This document shows positions 33,310 through 47,164 of a DNA stretch of 64,000 bases, in pieces. This stretch comes from Carallia brachiata. Lineage: Eukaryota; Streptophyta; Magnoliopsida; Malpighiales; Rhizophoraceae. Under the pieces are notes generated by a model. That model did not search any database and was not told where the DNA came from. It worked only from the letters and a program-made list of their open reading frames with translations. Made by a program: the position numbers and the translations under genes. Location: positions 1,048,586 through 1,112,585 of the forward strand of contig JADCRB010000054.1 of NCBI GenBank assembly GCA_021464245.1, read 5' to 3'. How positions within the stretch are numbered: position 1 is the stretch's first letter; every line of letters starts with the position of its first letter.

Positions 33310-35442
33310 CTACTTCGTTTCTCCACATACATATCTTCCGGTTTTAATTTATCATTCCCACAGAAAAGGACCCATTTCCTTTTAATTAAATTTTGTTTTG
33401 TATTGATTACCTATTTTAATATCCCAAACATGATAGATAACATTTTGTACAAAAAACTATTTTTTGTGAAATTATGTAGCAAAAAACAAACGTTGGTTAA
33501 TATCTCGGACTGGGACCTCAAACTAAAGACGCTCCATCCTTTTTACACCATCTTGTAGATATTTAAAGTGCAAGACAAATCAACCAAACTTCATATATGA
33601 GCAAGAGAAAAACTTTAAGTGGGGTTCAATTGACATTAAAAAAAGAAAGGATCAAATAAATTTCTATATATGTTGTAAAATTATATGTATAGTATACTAA
33701 AAAAAATGCTGAGTAAGAATAACCAGTTATTTTTTTCTTTTTAATCGTTGGCAGGGAACAAGTCTAAAAGGGCTCATGCTTTTACATGAATTTTGGGACA
33801 GGATTTTGAACTTGTGCTAACCTCCTACAAGGCTAGAGTCCGCCAATTCAGATGTTGGATACTAAATTAGATTAGCAATTGAAAAACTATATAGAATAAC
33901 CGCATAATTGTAAAATTTAAATTTTGGCAAAAAAAATAATAAAAGGATAACTGAAAATTTTTTGGTTTACATGGAGTCTTAATGAGCATATGAAAGAAAT
34001 GAAAAATAAAGTTGGTGGGGGTTAAACTCCTTAACTGATAATTGAGAGACACTCTTCTCAACTATTAAAGTAAATATTCAATTTCAATAATTAAAAAAAT
34101 TTTTATTTTGGTATTGAATAATTAAAAATTTTTCTTGTTATAATTGTAAATCTTATAAAATTGGGCCAAGGCCCTCACTCCAGAATAATGGCTCATATTA
34201 GGCATGAGCCCAATTACATACAAAACAAATTGAAGTCTGATAGCTCCTTAGCGGAGTTACCTGTTCTTTTTTTTTTTTTAACAGTAAAAGTTCACTTCAC
34301 GGATATGACGATAATTGAATTCATGAGTCTGAAATCGGCTTTTATTGTTTACATCCTTAATTCAACCTCCCTAAAGGGAGGGCTCACAATTGGAACACTA
34401 TTAAGTTTGATGTAATTACTCTCTTAAATCCAATTACAGTATTAACGACTCTGAAATCTAATACCGCGTTTAATCTTTTGCCACTTAAACAGCCGTCCAA
34501 CTTCAGTTATCAGGAGAGGACGCAAACGCAATGACTCAAACTTTAATTAATACTAAAAAAAGTATGTTAAAATACTACTAAACTTTTAGTTCTTAAAATA
34601 TTAGAAGAGTTACTAATTTCAATGATTTATTAGATTTGTACATAAAATTTAGCAGCAACCATACAGTCGAGTAAAATTTCGTGCAATAGGACGTCGTTGA
34701 CATTTTTATAACTTGTTGCATATTTTATGTTTCCTGTTCTAATTGTCCATCTATTAATTTTTAATAGCAGATTCGGAATTTACAAAAACAAAAATTCAAA
34801 ACATTTTTTTTGGTCGATAGGACAAGACTGATCTCTTGCTTAGATCATATCCTCAGGGCATATGTAACGGCTATCTTTTTTATTTGAATTTTCCTTTCAA
34901 AACAAAAAATTCTTTATTAATATGGGAATTCCTCGCTTGGGGTGGATTGGTCCGAGAATCTGAATAAAAAAATAAAAAAAGATAAAAAATCTGAAGACAC
35001 GAAAAACGGCAACGGCTCTTTTTTCTTAATTTTGTTTCGCGTCTATAAATCATCAGTGCCCGCTCTCGCTCTCTCCCAAACTTCTTTCTCTCTCTCTATC
35101 TCTCTCTCCCTCCCTTCCTTCCCCAAACTTTATTCGATCATTTCAAAAGGACAAATCCACCACCTAAATATTAGTAAAGTCGAGCGTGTCTATGTCAAAA
35201 GAAATCACGATCATTATCGAATCCGCAATTCATCACCGCATTACAATCTTTAACTATCACCCAACCTTTTGCCAAAAGAGAGAGGGTAAGTGCAGGAACT
35301 CAAATCGAATTGCAAGTATGGAATGCGCGCCGGTTTGTGGCTGTTTCCCTTTTTATTCTTTGCTTTTCTTGACATTGCAATCTCGCCGGAACTCTGTAAC
35401 CGGTCGGAGTTCTGCTGCATAAAGCAAGTCCTGGCCATGTCT
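33310..35442. other. Intergenic sequence and leader of the MON2 relic
   Basis: Mostly AT-rich, with no supported gene. The last part (about 35060-35115) has CT microsatellite sequence of the kind found in plant 5' UTRs, upstream of the MON2-like first exon. Confidence 0.4.
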
Positions 35443-38400
35443 TACATGGCGGTGTTAACGTCCGCTCTCCGACTGCTCTCCGCCGAGGCTCGCCGTCGTT
35501 ATTCCGCCGTAAAAGACGGTGCCGAGCTTGCATTCTTGAAGGTACACAGTTCCATTTGATATTAATCAATCCTTTTTATATTAATCTTTCTTTCTTTCTT
35601 TCTTGACTGACTTGAAATTGAAAAATATAAAACAGCAATCGCGTTTTTCCGTTTCGTTTTTTCTTCGTCTTTAAATGCGCAGTGTTTGCGTGCGTAGATC
35701 TAAGTTCTTGGTTTCAAGATTCAACTCAGTTAGTCTTTTAACTATTTGGAGAACCAAGAATTTGAATCTTGAATCTGGAATCTTTGTTTTGAAGGAATGG
35801 AATCTTTATAACTGATGCGAACCCACTCTCCAAGCAAAGTCCACCGAGCAAACAAAAATCACACTAAACGATATAGCGAGGAAGTTGGTCAGGCTCACAT
35901 CAATAACTTTTTAGTTGCCAAGAGAAGTGAAGGGCTCTTGCCTTTGGCGTATTCATACTTTGTGTTCTGTTACTTCTTAGTCTTGATTGAATTTTGTGAT
36001 CTCTATCTCTTTTTCGCAGGAAAATACGACTCGAGCCCGTATGTCTTCGACTTCTTGAAAACAAAAGATTGCCTGACAATGTCGCACAAGTAAGTTAAAA
36101 ATTTTTCTCAAGAGGTTTCTGATTAAAAATTGTCATTAAAATGCTCTTTGATTACCTTTTTTTTTTTTTTTTACTGTTAGTGTTGTATCTCATGAAATTA
36201 GTTATCTGTAAAAAGTTGTAATTTTGGCCTATTTTTCAGTACTGTTGCTGCTACCTTCAGAAAAGTCATGTTTCTTGATCTAGTTCATATATCAGTGATG
36301 TTAATTGCAGCATCGATCGTTCAGAGTATGCTGTCCCTCGCGATCCTGTGGGTCTAAACATCCGCGAATCCAATTGCCTATGGATGTAATGTATGCATCA
36401 ACTTTAATGAAATCAGCTTGGAATACACTCTATCCATTGACTTGGAAAAATGGAAAAGGCCAGTAAAGAGGGATTTATGTCTTATTGAAGTTCACTTGTG
36501 TAGTTTGCAAATTGTCTTTAGTGTCTGTCTCATTTTCTCATATTCATGGGACTAACCCAATTTTTAATAGGTCATTGGGGCACGAACTTGTTGCTGGAGA
36601 TCCAACGTTGATGAGTGATATCCTAACAGAATCTAGGAAGCTTGTGCTTCTTTTACTTGAGGACCTGATGGCTCCTGCTGTAGGTGGATGTTGTATATGA
36701 AACTAATTTACAATCTCCTAACCACATTTCATATTTTTGGTATGATAAAGATGAGCTGTTTGTCAATGTAGTGTAATAACAAGTTTTGCATTTTATCTTA
36801 CAGGAGAGTTGGTTATGTGCCAGTTCTCTTGAACAAATATTTGCGCTGGATATACTTGAATGAGAATTATGTTCTGCCTTTCTTTTATTCTTCTTGCAAG
36901 GATGAGAATTTGCTTACATTTTTCTTAGCATCAAAGGTTTTGTTGTGTTAATTTCTTCAGTGCTGTGTTTAAATTCTAGTAAATGCTGCAGAATGCTTTC
37001 TTGATGCTATAATCTGGAAAAGAAAGTTAGCCATGTGATACGCTAAATTAGGACATCAGAGTTAGTAGTAGCTTAAAAAAAGTGGTTCTGAAACAAGTTG
37101 GAAAGTGTTAGTCTTCATTGATATAGTGTATAAGACATAATAGACTGAAACTTGTGAAAAGGAAAGATCATCTTGGTTCTGGTTCTTTTTATCTATAACA
37201 TCATGATGACTTTTTGTAATGTTTTGAATATTAACGGTTGTTGAGCTGCTTGCGTGCTTGTTTTTGTTGCCTTTTACAATTACTTGTTGGAAAAGCACCT
37301 TAATATTATTGGATAAGCTAATTTATATAATCAAGCTTTGCCCATTTCGATGATTTGGCTTTTGTCTTTATGTCCAGCATTAAGATGGGAGGCAGTTTAT
37401 AGGCTTTCTTGGTGCAGTTTTAGGAATGTAGTTGCATAATTATAGCTGGGCTTTGTAAAAGCTTTTATGGTTTGGATATAAGTTTGTGGTTGTCTTTCGA
37501 ATTTAATTAAGATTATTTTTACTATATTGAAAAGGAGGGCGTTGAGTGTTTGTCATCAGCGTTACAAATGAAGTAATTTGAAGCCTTCTGGAAGGCTTTT
37601 GCTATTGAAAGAAACCGTGGTGATTTTTAGTATTTCTTTTGCTCAGTTGCTTCAATGATGCTATTCCGCAGCCTCACTCTTTCCAACTATATTATTTTGA
37701 GACCTTGGTTCCTCATGAACAGGTGATTCTCAAAACGTCCTCACCACTGTGTACAGTTCTTTGTTAGGTTTTCAGTAAAGGGTGTGTGGTTCTAATATTT
37801 TCTTGGAAATTTGCCTGATTTTGTGTTACCAAATATGCTCATTTTTTGTTGACTTCACGTCATACTGATGCTTAAGTAGCTTCTCTTGTATAGATAAGTC
37901 CAGATATATATTTGGCAGGTGCAAATATAATTTATGCCATTCTAATGAATATTTGACTTTCACCTTAATGTCATCATGTTTCTCTTTGTTGTAGTTTGAA
38001 GGAGAAGCCCGGAAGCTGTCATTTTGTTGGTCAGTCTTGCTATCAGTTGCTCATATTATCGGAGTATCTAGTTCATCCCTTGTTACTGAGTGTGAGGCAT
38101 GTTTGAACAAACAACACAGTTTTCTTGTTCAAGTGAGAGCAGGCTGTTCCCCAAAATGCTGAAGATGAATGTTTTTATTTGTCTTCTTGTTTTGGAATTT
38201 CTTCAGTTCTAACGGGATAATTGTGCCATCTAGTCTCCAATGGCTATCATTCAAAAACTTAGAGAAAAACATGTTCACGAATATGCGAGTCAATATTGAG
38301 CTTCAAACTAATTTGAAGAAACAATAGTAAAATCCTTCTTGAGTAGGAATAGGTAAAAATACGAAGGGAAGCCCATTTCTGGAGATTAAGATAGTGAAAA

Positions 38401-41215
38401 GGCACTGCTGTGAAATCTTGAGTCTTTGCTTAGTAGAAAACAGGTGTGTGGATTGGGGCCAGTTGTAGCATCTTTAGGGTTGAAGTTTCCTAGCAAGAGT
38501 AGAAATCGCAGGGTAAAAAGAGACGGTGAAGAGGATGGAATTGCTGAATACATAATAAACTTGGCAATCAACATGTTGACAAGGCTTCTGTCATAGGATC
38601 AATCCTTTTGCTAATAGGTGTCCCTCCTGTTCCTACTAATTCAAGTATCAATTTTTACCGGAGTGCTGTATTATGTTGTTGTCATTAAGGTCTATTTTAT
38701 CATCAACTTTTGCAGAAGATTTCTTGTCATTACTTCACATCTCACTTGCTTAATGTTAAAACCTATTATATAATAAGTTGAATATTCTTTTCTGAATTAA
38801 TGGCTGTTCTGCCGACTTGACCAAATCCCTTCCTCTTTCAAATTGTAGCCCAGGTCTTTCTTAGAATGCTTTTGAAGGTCACTTTTGTTTTCTTGTGTTC
38901 TGCCATTGTTGCATCGGATTGTTTTGCCTTGAGATCTTGGGAGTAATCTTTACAAAATGTGGTGATTAATTAGTAATTTAAAATGATATGTTAATTTCAC
39001 GACATTTGGCAGGGGTTTTTTCTGGAGGCACAAACTTTACAATTTGTTTTTCACAACTTTGATATGTAAATACATTTTCACATCTTTTTCTTGATTCTTT
39101 TAGTTATACAGTTTTACAGTCATGCACAAACTGGCAACAAATTCTTTCCATGTCGAAAGCTGTTGGAGTCTTGAGACTTTGTTGCGTGAGAAAAACCATA
39201 CAACAAAGGTGTACACAGTTCCAGAAGCCGTGGCAATGTATAAGCTGAAGGTTTTTGTCACAATTTTTGATAATATGTTATGTTTATTGATCATGGCCTC
39301 TTTCCAATATGATTTTACTTTCGTTCAGAAAATATTTTTTTGTCAGCTTTGTTCTTTTATCATTGATCCTCTTATGCACACCCCTTAGTGGGCCAAATTG
39401 GTTTGTAAATCCACTCCAAGTTGCAACAATTAATTTTCCATCTCCTTTGTAGGCATCCAAAGAGGTCAAACATTGCAGAGGCTGTGGATAAAGCTCTTCC
39501 TCGGTTTGTTTGAAATGTACAGATGAAAGTTCATTCATCTTTTTCTTTTTGGTTGACTTTCATGATTCTTAACTATGTCTCCAGTTTCTGCTGAGGGTTT
39601 ACTTGTACAAAAGAATAATTTTGATTACCATAGAGCTGAAGTGGTTTTTTCTTCGGATGTTGATGCAAATTTTACTATTTGTGAAAATTGAGATACTGTC
39701 TTCAAAATGGCCCTTCAGGCAATTTTGTGGTCTTTATCGGCAGCAATTATAATCTCTTGAAGCCTGTTTGGTATAATAATGCTTCATGTATTGAGAAAGA
39801 TTCCCTTTGCCAAGCCATTGAATTTATTGTCACTAGGGCTCTTCATTTTCCCTTTGTCCTGTGGTGAGGGGTGTGTTGATTCGGCGTGGGGCATTATGGT
39901 TTGTGCTCTGTGCAATTGATAATTAGGCCTAAACAATTATCATCCGATCATGTAGCTTTTCCTGTTGCATGGCATGAGACTTTCCCCTGGGGATGCACTG
40001 TAGTTGTGCAACCTTTAGTTCGTCTGACACTTCTCTAGTCAACAATGCTGCAGCGTACTAGCTTTTACCATGGTCCAGAATATTTGATAATACAGAGTTT
40101 CTCTATATCATGTTTTATCACTTTGTTCAGATAGAACACTAAAGGTTGCAATTCAAATGGGATATCTTGGGCATGATTTCTAGTTTTTGATCAAAACAAA
40201 ATTAAGGATGCAGAGTTGAGATCACTTCAGTCCTGTAATGTCTCCACTTACTGTTCTTTATTTTTCGACTCAAATCATTGATGTCCATGCTGGTTCCTCG
40301 AAAATTCCCCTCCATGTTTTGGAGCTAACAAATCACTCTTGAGATTTATAGTTTAATTTATTTTGTCTTTCTGCATGTGATGTGTCTCATTCATGGGCTT
40401 TTTCATTTACCTTTTTTTCTCCTCAGAGCATGGAGAAAAGTTGTACTAGGTCCCGAAACCTTAAGGTTTGATATTTACATGCTTATTTGCTTCTAATCAC
40501 CAATTACCAGTACTTTGGCTCTTACCATTTTTTTTTAACCCCACCTCCTGAATGTCCGTTGCAGATACATTAGAGAAAGATCCCATGACACTTGGATTTC
40601 AGGTTAGCGAAACTCTCAGATTGACACTTTTGCAAAATGCACTCATACCTTTCCTGCCTTTGGTAGACTTGCTTATGGTTACTTTGAATCATTAACACAC
40701 CACTTTAAGATATCACATGCAGAAGCGCTCATGTAATATGCTAGCATGTAATGAAGATAAAATCATTATGATACATTCAAACGATCTGCTAAAAATTACC
40801 ATTACTTGACCACAACTGTTACATGGATGATTAAAAATGGATGAATCTAGTCTGCAGGAAACTGTATGGATGAGAAAGACAAGGATGGGGAAAGAGAGAT
40901 GGGTCAGCCACGTTTCTTTCTTATGCTTCAATATATGTCTTAGCTGTTACAGCTCTAACTTATGTATCATGCTTTTTAAGAAAGAGACCTTCATCCTTCC
41001 TGAAAAAAAGGGCCAAGTGACTTAAAGCTGTCACATACCAGAGGTTTGCAATTTATACGGGTAAAATTTCAATGGCAATAATTTGGAACATATATCAGTT
41101 TTCTTTCACCCTCGAGTAAACGTCCAGCCCGTGGTATCGATAAACCCTGATGGATCTGTCTGCTTGCAGTGCCTACATGTGATCAGAGTGGACTTACCTG
41201 AATACCTGTGGACTG
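35443..41215 (+). pseudogene. MON2: MON2-like (Arf-GEF related, SEC7/BIG family scaffold) pseudogene
   Basis: MON2 is a large Golgi/endosome trafficking protein. Exon-like blocks follow its order. 35443: MAVLTSALRLLSAEARRRYS and VKDGAELAFLK. 36024: CLRLLENKRLPDNVAQ. 36240: TVAATFRK. 36570: LGHELVAGDP and LLLEDLMAPAVGG. 36803: SWLCAS..LDILE then a stop. 37990: FEGEARK and LLSVAHIIGVSSSSLVTECE. 38865: MLLKVTF. 40428: HGEKLY then a stop. 40565: DTLEKDPMTLGFQ ending at a splice-like site. 41168: CLHVIRVDLPEY. The blocks are in collinear order, but most predicted exons in between are gone and in-frame stops and frame changes are present. Introns are retained, so it arose by genomic duplication and not by retrotransposition. 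Limits beyond 41215 are uncertain. Confidence 0.75.
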
Positions 41216-42860
41216 CCTTAATGTGTAAGCTCCTAATTTTTCTTGCAGCCTCTTCTTTAATCTATTTCCTGAATTTTGACATTTCGCAAGGGCAACTTAG
41301 CCTTTTGTCCACAGTGCCAGCTTTCCTTTGTTATCCCTTTTGTTTGCAGGCACATGTACGCTGTTCTTTATGCATCATTATGTTTGTATGCTCAGATTGA
41401 CTCAGGACCTTTTTCATTTCCTATAATTTTTCCTGAATGAAAATGATGATTTGTGGTTTCCATTAGCCTTATTTTCAATGTTTGGCTATAATTTAGTTAA
41501 CAAGTGTGTCAGGTTTATTTGCTTGTTCTGTTCTTTGTATCAAAGTTTCTATGAGCATAAGGCATTTCACAACACTTTTTTCGGGGCCATTTGTAAAGTT
41601 TAACCATGATACTTTGGTTTCCACATTTTTGCCCTCATGTACATTGAAGGCTGTATACCATCTCAAGGTGCATTTACATGCGCCCATTGCAAAATCACAT
41701 ATCCTGCATGTTGAATTCTGACTATTTTCTTGCAAATTTGAAGGTCAATGTTCTAAATACTTAGTGAAATTCATGCAACCTAAAAGTAAATAATTATTGG
41801 CCATCAAGATAGTTAGTTTCTCAGGCCCCTGAGGCCCAATTCTAGACGGACTGCTTTAGGGAAATGCAAAATAATTAGTTTCTTTGGTTATTGGTTATGT
41901 TAATCTACGGTAATGTACCCAATAAACAAAATTGTAACAAGTTTGTTTTAGGTTCTATATGAAATTTCTATCATCTTGGAATATCCACGATCATTATGCT
42001 GGTGGGATGTGTTTGTTGAAGAAATTTTCTCTATACTTGATTTAATGGGAGTGATTGCATTGAATTCACTAAGAGCAATTCCAGCATTTAACTGCACAAA
42101 AAATTCCAAATATTTATCGACAGATTTCGCATATATGTGCTGCAAAGCATCTTGACAAAGTAGAGACCATCGATTGCTTTCATGATTGCTGATTTTATTA
42201 TGAGCTTAGGAAAGAGGTGCCGAAAGTTGTGTTATGACCAGGATGGAGTTTGTGGTTGGGATGATGAATGGACCCACATATTCTACCATTGAGTTGCTCC
42301 TTTTTTTTTTTTTTTTTTTACTTTTCCCAATTCATTAGGTATTTAGGTTGCTTCTAGTTCCATTATGTCATGAGTGTTACATATTTAAGTAGTTGAAACA
42401 ATCTCTTTATACATACTAGAGCAAGCTCGCATATATCTAACCATTCTACAGACATCACAATGTTAGAGCTTCGTATACTAGACATTGTGGTTTTAAATGT
42501 TCAATGATATTTGTGCATATAGGTCTTAAGAAAACATAAAAAATAAATGGAAGAATCCTTAAATTGATTCTAGCTTTCTATGAGCTGGGTACATACATAA
42601 TCTATATGTTATATTGCAGTTACAAATAGCTATATTAATGTTCCATGCATGATAAACTTTACTCTATCCGTCAAATTCTGTTTGTAGAGTACAAGTTATC
42701 AACTACAACACAAATAGAAGATCCCATTTCGCAACCAAAACAACAAAAGATAATCTTAGCATATGACCAAGAAATTGGCTTGTGTGTGCTACCTGAGTTC
42801 CATGGTTTCCAATGTTCATACCCCATTTTAGTTGAACAGCAATTACCAAGAATGTTAAAT
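41216..42860. other. Intergenic sequence between the MON2 relic and the receptor kinase
   Basis: No further MON2 block could be recognised. The part next to 42860 is probably the 3' UTR of the receptor kinase on the minus strand. Confidence 0.4.
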
Positions 42861-45413
42861 TCATCGCCCTTTTGGATTAGCAATCTGTGAGAAGATATCA
42901 CTAGAGCCATCAGATGGAATACTGATCTCACGAGCACTCGCGGCCTGAGGTAACAAGTTTTTTCCTACATTCTCTTCAGAAGTAACACTTCCTTCACTGA
43001 TAAAACTATGCTTTGAGCCATCAGGATTATCCTGTAATTGGAGTGCAAATTCAAGGTTCCACAGCACATCGCCCATGCTTGGGCGTTCAATTCCAGAATC
43101 AGCCAAGCACTTCTCAGCTGTGTCTGCAAACTTCTGGAGGCATTCTGATGTGATTTGCTTCTTGATCTGAGGATCAATGATATCTTCCAGGGTGCCTTTT
43201 CTTTTGCAGTGAAGTGCCCAATCAGCAAGACTAACCTGTTCCTTTGGAAGGCTGGGATTTAGAGCAGGCCTTGAACACAATGCCTCAAACAAGACAACCC
43301 CAAATGAGTAGACATCAGACTTCTCGGTCAATTGCTGCCTTTTGAAGTATTCAGGATCCAAGTAGCCAAAACTACCTTTAACCACGGTACTGACATGTCC
43401 CTTTTCCATATTAGGACCGGTTTTTGAGAGCCCAAAATCTGAAACCTTGGCAACCCAATTCTCATCCAAGAGAATGTTTGTGGTCTTGACATCCCTGTGA
43501 ATGATTGTGTACTTGGCCCCAGTGTGTAGATAGTGGAGTCCCCTGGCAGCTCCAATGCAAATTTCCAACCTTCGCTTCCATGACAGCTTAGGTTTCTTAG
43601 TGTTGTAAAGATGCTCCCTCATAGTCCCAAGTGCCATGTAGTCATAAACCAGGCACATCTCGTTGTCTTCCTCGCAAAATCCAATCAAAGAAACCAGATG
43701 CTTGTGTCTCAATTTAGAAAGCATCTCAATCTCAGTCTGGAACTCATTAACTCCTTGTTCTGATTGGGGATTTGACCTTTTAATGGCTACCTTCATTGTT
43801 TGATCGATGACGCCTTTATACACCTTGCCGAAGCCTCCAACACCAATGACATTGGACTCATCGAAATTTCTGGTTGCTTTTTTGATCTCAGGCAGCGTAA
43901 AATGGCGACAAAGACCCTGAGCCAGAGATGAAAGATGGCTACTATTGCTCTTTCCGGAGATTGTTGACGTGCTTCCAGTAATATGTGAATAGATTGGCAA
44001 CCAGCTAGTTGTATGTGAATCAGAGCCAGGAAATCTTTTCTTCCTTTGGTAGACAGCAATGCATATTGCAGCCACCAAGGCAAACCCGGCAGCCCCTCCG
44101 GCCGCTCCTTTAATCACAGCGTTGTTATTTGATTTAAAAGACTTTGTGTTACTCTTAGACACATCGCGGGCAAGCATTGCTGATGGTGCAGGGTTCGGTC
44201 CTGCCAAGTTCTTCTTTGCATCACTCATCTTGAATATCTCTATTCCGTTGACTGATGCATCATAGAATTCAGGCTTTAGCTCAGTTGCTGGATGCAACGC
44301 CACCCAAATCTCTTCATCACCTGGAGTATCAGTGACAAATATAGCATAATCTTTATAAATTGGCACGCCAATCTTCCCTGTCCAGCCAATTATATCAGCT
44401 GGAGGATCAACTTGGGCAGTTTTATTGCTGACGTAAATGTCAAAGACTTTCTGGTTGACCTTGGTCAAGTTGAACTCACAGAAATGCAACCTAACAACGT
44501 ATGTGAAATTGGCATCAACCTGAAAAATCCATGTTAGATTGTATTGCAGGTTCAGGTCCTTCGAATTCCCCATGCCTCTCGCAGTGGCATAAACATCAGA
44601 AGGAGCTGCATATTCTGGCAAATCTCCATACGTAATTTTAACGTTGTCAGTAGTCTGCAAATTCACCCCAGTCGAAGCACCATATAAATAAGGCATGTCA
44701 TTGTACCAAGTCCTTGCCAGACCACCAGAGTCTTTGTTTGGAGGAACCATCTGCCCTCCAACATTCAACCTATACATTGTCTGCAAATTCGAGCTGGTTG
44801 CATCAAAAGTCTGGTCCTGAAACCCCACCATTGTCCCTGAGCCAAACAGTTCAGGGATTTGAATCAACTCAATGCCGTTAACAAATGCAAAAGCTTCAGA
44901 TTTGTCAGCTGGCCTAAAAGTGACATCAAGAACATCAGATGCCATGGGCGCCAGAGAATACTCTTTAATAAGGTAGGCTTGAGTAAGGGCCTGAGCAGTG
45001 ATTGAAGCACTAAAATTGTTCAGGAGGGTAACACCAGCTGCCACAACTGAGAAATAGGAATTGGAGATATTGAGGCTCAAATAGTCATTTGGATAAAAGT
45101 GCAGTCTGAGCCAATAGCGAGTTTTTTGGTTGATGGGGAGCTTATAGGTTGCTTCGGACGTGAAGATTCTTGCATCCATGTATGGAACCTCTGAGACAAT
45201 TGATGCGTCCTGGTATTTGGCTCTGGAATGAGGATGATTCCCAGCAATGTACTTGGAATCTGATTCCCATTTTCTCCCATCACCATCCGTGCCATCACCA
45301 TCTGAACCGCAGTTCAAATACAAGTGCTCTGGGCCTTTGCTCAAAACCAAAAGGGCATTAAAAAGAACAGAAAAACAAGCAAGAGAAAACAAAACGCGGG
45401 TATTGGGGTACAT
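42861..45413 (-). CDS. CrRLK1L receptor-like kinase (FERONIA/ANXUR/THESEUS family)
   Basis: Plasma-membrane receptor kinase; the family senses RALF peptides and cell-wall state. The gene is intronless, as usual for this family, and encodes 850 residues. I start at the ATG at 45413 because a signal peptide follows (MYPNTRVLFSLACFSVLFNA). The ATG 25 codons upstream adds an unlikely leader. Two malectin-like domains fill about residues 30-400 (LYLNCGSDG, VPYMDARIF, YWLRLHFYPNDY; later RTWYNDMPYLYG, FTYVVRLHFCEFN, VNGIEIFKM). A membrane helix lies near 433-456 (AAGGAAGFALVAAICIAVY), followed by RKK. The kinase is complete: GVGGFGKVYKG (~523), VAIKRSNP, HRDVKTTNILL (~637), DFGLSKTGP (~658), GSFGYLDPEYF. 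No catalytic residue is missing. The exact subfamily is not assigned. Confidence 0.95.
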   Translation of the reverse strand: MYPNTRVLFSLACFSVLFNALLVLSKGPEHLYLNCGSDGDGTDGDGRKWESDSKYIAGNHPHSRAKYQDASIVSEVPYMDARIFTSEATYKLPINQKTRYWLRLHFYPNDYLSLNISNSYFSVVAAGVTLLNNFSASITAQALTQAYLIKEYSLAPMASDVLDVTFRPADKSEAFAFVNGIELIQIPELFGSGTMVGFQDQTFDATSSNLQTMYRLNVGGQMVPPNKDSGGLARTWYNDMPYLYGASTGVNLQTTDNVKITYGDLPEYAAPSDVYATARGMGNSKDLNLQYNLTWIFQVDANFTYVVRLHFCEFNLTKVNQKVFDIYVSNKTAQVDPPADIIGWTGKIGVPIYKDYAIFVTDTPGDEEIWVALHPATELKPEFYDASVNGIEIFKMSDAKKNLAGPNPAPSAMLARDVSKSNTKSFKSNNNAVIKGAAGGAAGFALVAAICIAVYQRKKRFPGSDSHTTSWLPIYSHITGSTSTISGKSNSSHLSSLAQGLCRHFTLPEIKKATRNFDESNVIGVGGFGKVYKGVIDQTMKVAIKRSNPQSEQGVNEFQTEIEMLSKLRHKHLVSLIGFCEEDNEMCLVYDYMALGTMREHLYNTKKPKLSWKRRLEICIGAARGLHYLHTGAKYTIIHRDVKTTNILLDENWVAKVSDFGLSKTGPNMEKGHVSTVVKGSFGYLDPEYFKRQQLTEKSDVYSFGVVLFEALCSRPALNPSLPKEQVSLADWALHCKRKGTLEDIIDPQIKKQITSECLQKFADTAEKCLADSGIERPSMGDVLWNLEFALQLQDNPDGSKHSFISEGSVTSEENVGKNLLPQAASAREISIPSDGSSDIFSQIANPKGR

Positions 45414-47164
45414 GGCTGAAGGACAAAGGACCAAAAGGCCTCCCACCTCGGCGTACAGGAATAATAAGAACGCTTTTTCACAAAGCACAAAAAAAGGATG
45501 AGAAGATCTCCTGTACGCCGGAAACTAAATGTTCTGCTGCTGCCTTTTCTTTTGTTTGTTGGTAGACAATCTTGGCCTGCCTAAGGCATTTTTATTTATC
45601 CATGGACATTCATGCCTGGACTGGACAGGAACAAACCAGGCAAGAAAAGATGGTAAATCTTCTTGTGTTATTTTATGGTATTGGCTCTTTTGTTTGTTCC
45701 TTTTTTTGTTGAACATCCGTTGTTGAAATTGGCAAGTGGTTGAAAATTGATGAAGGAGAGCACTAATCTCAGACACCTTGTGATTGATTGGTTCCAAATG
45801 GTTTGGATACTCACTGTGAAAAGGCTAAATTTAGCAACAGGTTGCTATAACCTTTTTTTAGCTCAGGACAGGTTGATGAACAGATAATAAGAACTGGAAC
45901 CAACCATTTGGTTTTTTTAGATAGCTGACTTCACTGGATTGTTGACTTGGCACTTTTACCTTACATTCTCCAAATGAGATTCTACTGGATTGAGACAATG
46001 GATCCAGGTATATCTGTTAACAGCGTCAGCAATGCACCTTACATGTGTGGCATTGAATAAGATAAACAGAATCAATACAGAGATTAAGATGAGCTTAGCT
46101 TAACATGATAGCAAACTCGAGGATTTCAATATAATAACGTCAGAAGAAGCAGTCCTTTCACTAAGTGTTTCCTGAAAACAAATTGAGAATGAGAAAAGAA
46201 GGTTGAATCAACTGAAGTATTGTCATTTGGTTCATCAATTTTCCTGCCGTAACAAGAAGAAATGTTTTGGCATCGTTGTGTTACTGTCATTAACATAAAA
46301 AACAAGTGGTAACATGTTATTTCCTAGAAGTTAACAAAGGGTTGCAGAAAAAAAAGATCTTTGCAGCTCATTACAGCGGCGAGATTAAAATGTTCATCAT
46401 GAACATATTGTTCTGCACAACGTCTGATTGAAATTAGTAGCAGCAAATAAATCCAATCTGCTAGTTTGACTCGCAAAATTGGGATCATAAGCACATTAAT
46501 TCGATAACAAATGTACGTAAACTCTTCAAATTATTGATCAGAAACACACCCGCAATTTGAAATAAGATACTTCCTAAGGTGTTTAAGATGGAAATTGAAT
46601 TTTGTTCCAAGGAATCCGGACAGTAATTTTATATCACTTGTGCGAACTATCTGGTACTAAATGAGTGTCCACATGCCAACCAGTACACACAATATAAAGT
46701 ATGCTAAATAACAGAATTCCGTTTGAAATAATTCCTAAAACCCGGAGTGCATAGCCCCAGCTTTTGCATTAACATCTTACAGACAGGATCATAACCGCTG
46801 AAGTATGGACAAAAACACAGCAACACAGTAACATTAAAAAAATTAGGACATAAATATGACTCGGATACAGCTATATGTATAAGGTAAAATTGAGTTTATA
46901 AAGTATTTGTACATCATACATATATATTTTTGAATAATTTTATAAATTTCATTCAACTTGACAACATCCAAAAATATATTTATATAGTTATGATAGGTTT
47001 TAGATATTTTTTTATTCAAAAAACATATGATAAGATCTTTTATTTTTTTCATTGTAGAGTACTGAAATAGAGATATAAAATTTGTAGTTAATTTAATTTT
47101 TTTTTTAAGTTAAAAATAAGTTAGAGTCTAAACGTTTAAGAAGTCACTGATAAGTGATAATATT
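45414..47164. other. Upstream region of the receptor kinase and intergenic sequence
   Basis: The first part is the receptor-kinase promoter and 5' UTR. I could not place a TATA box with confidence. No other gene is recognised. Confidence 0.4.

Noticed and set aside
35290..35559. An upstream start extending the MON2-like first exon
   Set aside because: The family start corresponds to the ATG at 35443; the upstream residues have no counterpart in MON2.
45414..45488. The longer N-terminus of the receptor kinase
   Set aside because: The signal peptide starts at the ATG at 45413; the extra 25 residues would put another hydrophobic leader before it.
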